A program made the translations under genes and the position numbers. A DNA stretch of 9,747 nucleotides from an uncultured Bacteroides sp. (GTDB lineage Bacteria > Bacteroidota > Bacteroidia > Bacteroidales > Bacteroidaceae): assembly GCA_900556845.1 (NCBI GenBank), contig USQO01000077.1, positions 1 to 9,747 of the forward strand. The letters are read 5' to 3'. This document shows positions 5,678-9,747 of this stretch, piece after piece (within the stretch, counting starts at the first letter, position 1; each line of letters begins with the position of its first letter). The notes below the pieces were generated by a model. That model saw only the letters and a program-made list of their open reading frames with translations, had not been told where the DNA came from and ran no database searches.

Positions 5678-8512
5678 ATGAAAAAATTATTATCGCTTCC
5701 ACCCAATCTTGTGGAATGTTTCTACGACATAGAAAAGGCAGACCGCAAGGAATGGTTTTGTACTTCGGACCCCATTGGCAGTAAACTGGGTTCCGGAGGA
5801 GGTACAACTTGGCTATTACAGGCATGCCAGCAAGCTGATAACGTTGCGGACTTCGGTGAATGGCTGAGCCAGGAAAAAAGAATACTGCTCCATGCCGGCG
5901 GCCAAAGCAGACGTCTCCCAGGCTATGCCCCCTCGGGAAAGATACTTACTCCTATACCTGTGTTCAGATGGGGAAAAGGACAGAAGCTCACACAAAATCT
6001 GTTATCTCTGCAGCTCCCTCTTTACGAACAGATTATGCAGAAAGCACCGGCTTCACTCCACACATTAATAGCAAGTGGCGATGTTTATATACGTGCAGAA
6101 AAACCGCTGCAGGAAATACCAGAAGCTGATGTAGTATGCTACGGATTATGGGTAGATCCTAATTTGGCTAAAAACCACGGAGTTTTTGTTTCATCACGAC
6201 AAAATCCGGACCAGTTGGATTTCATGCTGCAAAAACCATCTGTAGAAGAGTTAGGGGGACTGATGCAGGACTATCTGTTCCTGATGGATATCGGTATCTG
6301 GCTGCTTAGCGACAAAGCGATAAAACTGATGGCAGAACGCTCCATGAAAGACGGAAAACTGTCTTTCTATGATATGTATTCGGAATTTGGACTGGCTTTG
6401 GGAAAACATCCTCGCATAGAAGACAAAGAACTCAACAGCCTCAGCGTTGCTATCCTGCCACTGCCGGGAGGTGAATTCTATCATTATGGAACTAGTCGGG
6501 AAATGATTTCATCTACTTTGGCAGTACAGAATCTGGTGAACGACCAGCGAGCTATCATGCATCGTAAAGTAAAGCCTCATCCGGCAATGTTCATACAGAA
6601 TGCTGTAGTCGTAAACAAATTAACTGCAGAAAATGCAGAAACATGGATTGAAAACAGCTATATTGGAAAAGGATGGAAGCTACATAACAAAAATATAATC
6701 ACAGGTGTTCCTGTGAACGAATGGCAGATAGAAGTACCGGCCGGAGTTTGTATTGACGTAGTTCCTCTGGAAGAAAAAGCATATATTGCCCGTCCGTACG
6801 GTTTCAACGATGCCTTTAAAGGTGCACTGGCCGATGAAAAAGTTACTTACCAGGGCATTCCCGCAAAAGAATGGCTGGCAGTACGAGGGCTGAAACCGGA
6901 AGACATCGAACTGAACCATGACTTACAGGCAGCACGTATTTTCCCTGTCAGCGAATCAATCGAAGAGCTGGGACTGGCGATGCGATGGATGACCAGTGAG
7001 CCGGAACTGGAAAGCGGAAAGGAAATCTGGACGAAAGCACGCAAGATGTCAGCCGATGAAATCTCGGCATACGCAAACCTGCGCAGACTGGCAGCACAGC
7101 GTGAAAATTTCCGTAATGAAAACTGGGTAGAACTGGCCAAAAACTATGAACAGAGTGTATTCTACCAGCTCAACTTGCAAGAAGCTGCCGAAGCTTATGC
7201 CCAACACAACCTCCCCCTTCCGGCTGCATTAAACGAAAAAGCACCGCTCATGACAAAAGTAAACGATGCCATGTTCCGTGCAAGAATAAGCCAGCTCAAA
7301 GGCGAAGACTTCAAAGCACAGGAAGAAAAAGCATTCGGCCTGATGCGTGAAGGACTTATTAATACAGTAAACAAGCAACAGACTCCTCGTCTCTCTGTCT
7401 ATGCAGACCAGATTGTATGGGGAAGAAGTCCGGTGCGCATTGACTTGGCAGGTGGCTGGACAGACACTCCTCCGTTCTGCCTGAATGAAGGAGGCAATGT
7501 CGTAAATCTGGCTATCGAACTTAACGGACAACCGCCTTTACAGGTTTATTTAAAGCCCTGTAAAGAATATAAAGTGATTTTACGTTCCATCGACCTGGGC
7601 GCTATGGAAGTCGTAACCACTTACCAGGAATTACGTGATTTTGCCAAAGTTGGTTCACCTTTCTCCATACCTAAGGCTGCTTTGGTATTAGGAGGATTCG
7701 ACCCAGAGTTCTCTACAGAGAAGTTCGCTTCACTGGAAGAACAGTTGAAAGCCTTCGGAGCAGGTATTGAGGTTACATTGCTTTCTGCTATCCCAGCAGG
7801 TTCCGGACTGGGCACCAGCTCTATCCTGGCTTCTACAGTGCTGGGAGCCATGAGCGATTTCTGTGGTCTGGGTTGGGACAAACAAGAGATATGCAACCGC
7901 ACGCTGATATTGGAACAGTTGCTTACTACAGGAGGAGGCTGGCAAGACCAATATGGAGGTGTTCTGCAAGGTGTAAAACTATTACAGACACAACCTGGAT
8001 GGAGCCAGCACCCGGTAGTAAGATGGATGCCAGACTTCCTGTTTACAGCCCCGGAATACAGAAAATGCCATTTATTGTATTATACCGGTATTACCCGAAC
8101 TGCAAAAGGCATTTTGGCAGAAATCGTTCGAGGTATGTTCCTCAATTCGACTACGCATCTGAATCTTCTGAACCAGATGAAAGCACATGCACTAGAATTG
8201 CATGACGCCATCCAGCTGGGCAATTTCGAGAAAATGGGACAACTGGTAAGAAAGACATGGGAACAAAATCAGTTACTGGATGCTGGAACAAATCCAGCTA
8301 CAGTCCAGGCGATAACCCGCCAGATAGATGATTTATGTTTGGGTTACAAATTGCCAGGTGCCGGTGGTGGCGGTTATTTATATATGATAGCCAAAGACCC
8401 TGAAGCTGCCGGAAGAATCAAACAGCAACTGTTACAGAATCCGCCTAACAATTGTGCCCGATTCGTAGAAATGAGCTTGTCTGACAAAGGTTTACAAACC
8501 AGCAGAAGCTGA
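5678..8512 (+). CDS. fkp: Bifunctional L-fucokinase / L-fucose-1-phosphate guanylyltransferase
   Basis: Fkp phosphorylates free L-fucose to fucose-1-phosphate and joins it to GTP to give GDP-L-fucose, the donor for fucosylated capsule and glycoproteins in Bacteroides. The 944-residue product is close to B. fragilis Fkp in length. The N-terminal guanylyltransferase half has LGSGGGTTWLL (37-47) and HAGGQSRRLPGYAPSGK (72-88), followed by LTPIPVF. A probable β-helix and a helical linker follow (roughly 300-580). The C-terminal GHMP kinase half starts at WGRSPVRIDLAGGWTDTPP (581-599). It has the ATP loop PAGSGLGTSS (706-715) and the GHMP motif LPGAGGGG (892-899). All motifs of both activities are intact. 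The ATG at 5678 gives the family N-terminus MKKLLSLPPNLVE. The gene stands alone: no fucose transporter or isomerase lies beside it. Transcription ends at the terminator at 8544-8586. Confidence 0.96.
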   Translation: MKKLLSLPPNLVECFYDIEKADRKEWFCTSDPIGSKLGSGGGTTWLLQACQQADNVADFGEWLSQEKRILLHAGGQSRRLPGYAPSGKILTPIPVFRWGKGQKLTQNLLSLQLPLYEQIMQKAPASLHTLIASGDVYIRAEKPLQEIPEADVVCYGLWVDPNLAKNHGVFVSSRQNPDQLDFMLQKPSVEELGGLMQDYLFLMDIGIWLLSDKAIKLMAERSMKDGKLSFYDMYSEFGLALGKHPRIEDKELNSLSVAILPLPGGEFYHYGTSREMISSTLAVQNLVNDQRAIMHRKVKPHPAMFIQNAVVVNKLTAENAETWIENSYIGKGWKLHNKNIITGVPVNEWQIEVPAGVCIDVVPLEEKAYIARPYGFNDAFKGALADEKVTYQGIPAKEWLAVRGLKPEDIELNHDLQAARIFPVSESIEELGLAMRWMTSEPELESGKEIWTKARKMSADEISAYANLRRLAAQRENFRNENWVELAKNYEQSVFYQLNLQEAAEAYAQHNLPLPAALNEKAPLMTKVNDAMFRARISQLKGEDFKAQEEKAFGLMREGLINTVNKQQTPRLSVYADQIVWGRSPVRIDLAGGWTDTPPFCLNEGGNVVNLAIELNGQPPLQVYLKPCKEYKVILRSIDLGAMEVVTTYQELRDFAKVGSPFSIPKAALVLGGFDPEFSTEKFASLEEQLKAFGAGIEVTLLSAIPAGSGLGTSSILASTVLGAMSDFCGLGWDKQEICNRTLILEQLLTTGGGWQDQYGGVLQGVKLLQTQPGWSQHPVVRWMPDFLFTAPEYRKCHLLYYTGITRTAKGILAEIVRGMFLNSTTHLNLLNQMKAHALELHDAIQLGNFEKMGQLVRKTWEQNQLLDAGTNPATVQAITRQIDDLCLGYKLPGAGGGGYLYMIAKDPEAAGRIKQQLLQNPPNNCARFVEMSLSDKGLQTSRS

Positions 8513-8543
8513 TTTAGCGACAGCGAATAAGTATAAAAGACAA

Positions 8544-8586
8544 AAATCTCCCGCTTTCATGGTTTAATCACGAAAGCGGGAAATTT
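8544..8586. terminator. Bidirectional terminator between fkp and the phosphatase gene
   Basis: CCCGCTTTC (8550-8558) pairs perfectly with GAAAGCGGG (8572-8580). A flanking AAA/TTT extends the stem, and the loop can form a small inner stem. The plus-strand tail is T-rich (TTTATTT) and the minus-strand tail reads ATTTTTG. The two genes converge here, so it can serve both. Confidence 0.85.
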
Positions 8587-8612
8587 ATTTATACCCAAGA
8601 GAATACTTGATA

Positions 8613-9560
8613 TTACTTATTACGGGTAACTGTATAAATTACTTTACCCTCTTTATTAATCATATGAAGATTCAGTACTTTCTTGTCGGCAGAAATAAGA
8701 GAATAGCCCGTATCACTGCTACAGAATTTTGTGCCATCCACAGGTTTTACTTTTCTGCTCAGCGAACCGGAAGTATTTACTACATAATCAATGTTACTTC
8801 CTGTTTTTCTGATGTGCTGGAAATTATGGATATGGCCACACAAATACATATCTACATTAGCATGTTTGCGCAAAATGGAATCAAGTCTCTTCTGCAAATC
8901 CAGTCTTTCAGAATCATCTTTGCCCGTTTCTGCAAAAATAGGATGATGACCTACTACCAAAACCCAGTCTTCTTTAGCCGCACTCAAAACAGAATCTACC
9001 CAATTAAGCTGTTTATTCATATCCTGCTTACAAGCATCCGGATATTTTTCGGTATCTTCACGATATTTGTCAAGCAAAGGGGCTGTATCTACCATTACAA
9101 AGCGTACGGTAACCCCGTCGTTTTCCATCGCAAAAGTATAATAGCGACTGGGAACATTCCATCTGGCACTTACTTTGCTATAATCGATAACAGCCTGCGT
9201 ATTTCCACGATACTCATGATTACCAAGAATGGCATACCATGGAATCATCAGCTCCGGATGACTGTAAATAAGTTCATAATTCGTCATCCACAACGGGTCG
9301 TTCACACTACGAACCCCCTCAAAATGATGCACATCGCCTGCAGCAACAACACATTCTATATCCACATTCTCGGCCATATTTCCCATCAGCTCAGCAATAG
9401 GCTTCTGGTCATAATAGCCGTTTCTGCCCAAATCGTTCGCAAGATAAAAGTTCAAAGGTTTTTCTAAAGCCTTCCACGCATCAGGAGTTTGAGCAAAAGA
9501 TACAGAAACGGTAAAAAGGGCTAAACCCAAAGCGAAAATATTTTTTCTAAGCGAAAACAT
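8613..9560 (-). CDS. Exported metallophosphoesterase, tartrate-resistant acid phosphatase-like
   Basis: This is a predicted secreted or periplasmic phosphoesterase with a calcineurin-like two-metal site; the substrate is unknown. From the ATG at 9560 it has 315 residues. A signal peptide (basic RK at 5-6, hydrophobic core 8-21) ends in SFA|Q at 23/24. All five metal motifs are present: ND43LGRNG, GD76VHH, GN114HE, GH205HP and GH243IH245NFQ. Their order and the HNFQHI ending resemble the ACP5/purple acid phosphatase branch. However, the position of the iron-binding Tyr (GDNFY in ACP5) is His79. A longer reading from a TTG at 9572 is possible, but the ATG gives a normal signal peptide. The gene converges with fkp and shares its terminator. 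It is probably monocistronic, because a long hairpin lies upstream. Activity on phosphate monoesters is an inference from the family. Confidence 0.88.
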   Translation of the reverse strand: MFSLRKNIFALGLALFTVSVSFAQTPDAWKALEKPLNFYLANDLGRNGYYDQKPIAELMGNMAENVDIECVVAAGDVHHFEGVRSVNDPLWMTNYELIYSHPELMIPWYAILGNHEYRGNTQAVIDYSKVSARWNVPSRYYTFAMENDGVTVRFVMVDTAPLLDKYREDTEKYPDACKQDMNKQLNWVDSVLSAAKEDWVLVVGHHPIFAETGKDDSERLDLQKRLDSILRKHANVDMYLCGHIHNFQHIRKTGSNIDYVVNTSGSLSRKVKPVDGTKFCSSDTGYSLISADKKVLNLHMINKEGKVIYTVTRNK

Positions 9561-9611
9561 AATAATAAACAAATTAAAGAGTTAATAATCAAAGTGTTTG
9601 TTCTATTTCTA

Positions 9612-9619
9612 CAAAAGTA
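9612..9619 (-). promoter_or_regulatory. Candidate -7 box of phosphatase promoter
   Basis: The minus strand reads TACTTTTG, an exact -7 consensus match, 51 nt upstream of the ATG at 9560. No TTTG is found 19-21 nt further upstream. It lies within the inverted repeat TTCTAC-aaaa-GTAGAA (9607-9622), which could be an operator. Confidence 0.45.
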
Positions 9620-9629
9620 GAACCTAAAT

Positions 9630-9686
9630 CTGAAAAGATTCTGGATCATTGTTACGACAGGTACAATAAGCCAGAATCTTCTTCAG
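9630..9686. repeat. Long imperfect hairpin, possible terminator of an off-contig gene
   Basis: CTGAA plus AAGATTCTGG (9630-9644) pairs with CCAGAATCTT plus TTCAG (9671-9686), with a single bulged C at 9681. Inside it, ATTGT (9649-9653 region) faces ACAAT (9663-9667 region). In minus-strand RNA the stem is followed by a short U-run (CTTTTCAG). A terminator for an upstream minus-strand gene is the simplest reading. A 17-codon open frame ending in TAA runs into it from 9705, but it is too short to call a gene. Confidence 0.55.
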
Positions 9687-9706
9687 TATATACACCTATA
9701 ATACAA

Positions 9707-9747
9707 CTGTCTCTTATACACATCTGACGCTGCCGACGATAAGGCTC
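9707..9747. other. Illumina Nextera adapter read-through (non-genomic)
   Basis: Bases 9707-9725 equal CTGTCTCTTATACACATCT, the reverse complement of the Tn5 mosaic end. Bases 9726-9739 equal GACGCTGCCGACGA, the rest of the complement of the Nextera read-1 primer. The last eight, TAAGGCTC, sit where the i5 index goes and are the reverse complement of GAGCCTTA, which I recall as a Nextera XT i5 index. The genomic sequence therefore ends at 9706. Confidence 0.97.

Noticed and set aside
5655..5681. Eight-codon leader frame (MRNQFYSE) ending in a TGA that overlaps the fkp ATG
   Set aside because: The predicted fkp transcript would start at or after its ATG, and there is no ribosome-binding site. 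Chance is the simpler explanation.
8607..9467. 286-codon plus-strand open frame opposite the phosphatase gene
   Set aside because: It has no recognisable domain, an unusual composition rich in Ile, Phe and His, and lies antisense to a gene with a signal peptide and all metal motifs. It is a shadow frame.
9707..9725. Tn5-like transposon end
   Set aside because: The mosaic end is followed directly by the Nextera primer complement and an index at the contig end, so it comes from library preparation and is not a mobile element.

Overview
The window reads as one contig from a gut-type Bacteroidales (Bacteroides/Phocaeicola-like). Three things point there. Promoters have the Bacteroides form TTTG-N19-TAnnTTTG, and most starts have no clear Shine-Dalgarno. 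A fused fucokinase/fucose-1-phosphate guanylyltransferase (Fkp) is present. The housekeeping block sppA-lpxK-purine phosphorylase-thiL fits this group. I cannot name a species.

Layout: 1-381 is the N-terminal part of a tyrosine recombinase on the minus strand, cut by the contig start. A 244-bp gap (382-625) holds a dyad at the recombinase promoter, a cluster of CTCCACC repeats and a terminator. A minus-strand tRNA-Phe(GAA) at 626-698 follows, with its own strong promoter. The tRNA-recombinase pairing suggests the edge of an integrative element, but the other edge is outside the window.

From 5519 down to 838 four minus-strand genes form a tight operon: sppA (signal peptide peptidase), lpxK (lipid A 4'-kinase), a trimeric-type purine nucleoside phosphorylase and thiL (thiamine-phosphate kinase). 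Junctions are 1 nt, a 38-nt overlap and 3 nt. A promoter lies just upstream of sppA and a terminator just after thiL. The gene set mixes envelope maintenance, nucleoside salvage and cofactor synthesis, as is common for bacterial housekeeping operons.

Divergently, fkp (5678-8512) converts L-fucose to GDP-L-fucose for surface fucosylation. It ends at a bidirectional terminator shared with a convergent gene for an exported acid-phosphatase-like metallophosphoesterase (8613-9560). Upstream of that gene is a long imperfect hairpin. The last 41 bases (9707-9747) are not genomic: they match Illumina Nextera adapter read-through (Tn5 mosaic end, read-1 primer complement, apparent i5 index).

Most of the window is ordinary core genome. 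The points worth a second look are the element edge at tRNA-Phe, an Asp in the purine phosphorylase where the specificity Asn is usual, a His replacing the purple-acid-phosphatase Tyr in the exported enzyme, the dyads, and the adapter tail. I found no clear new defence or mobile system within these bases.
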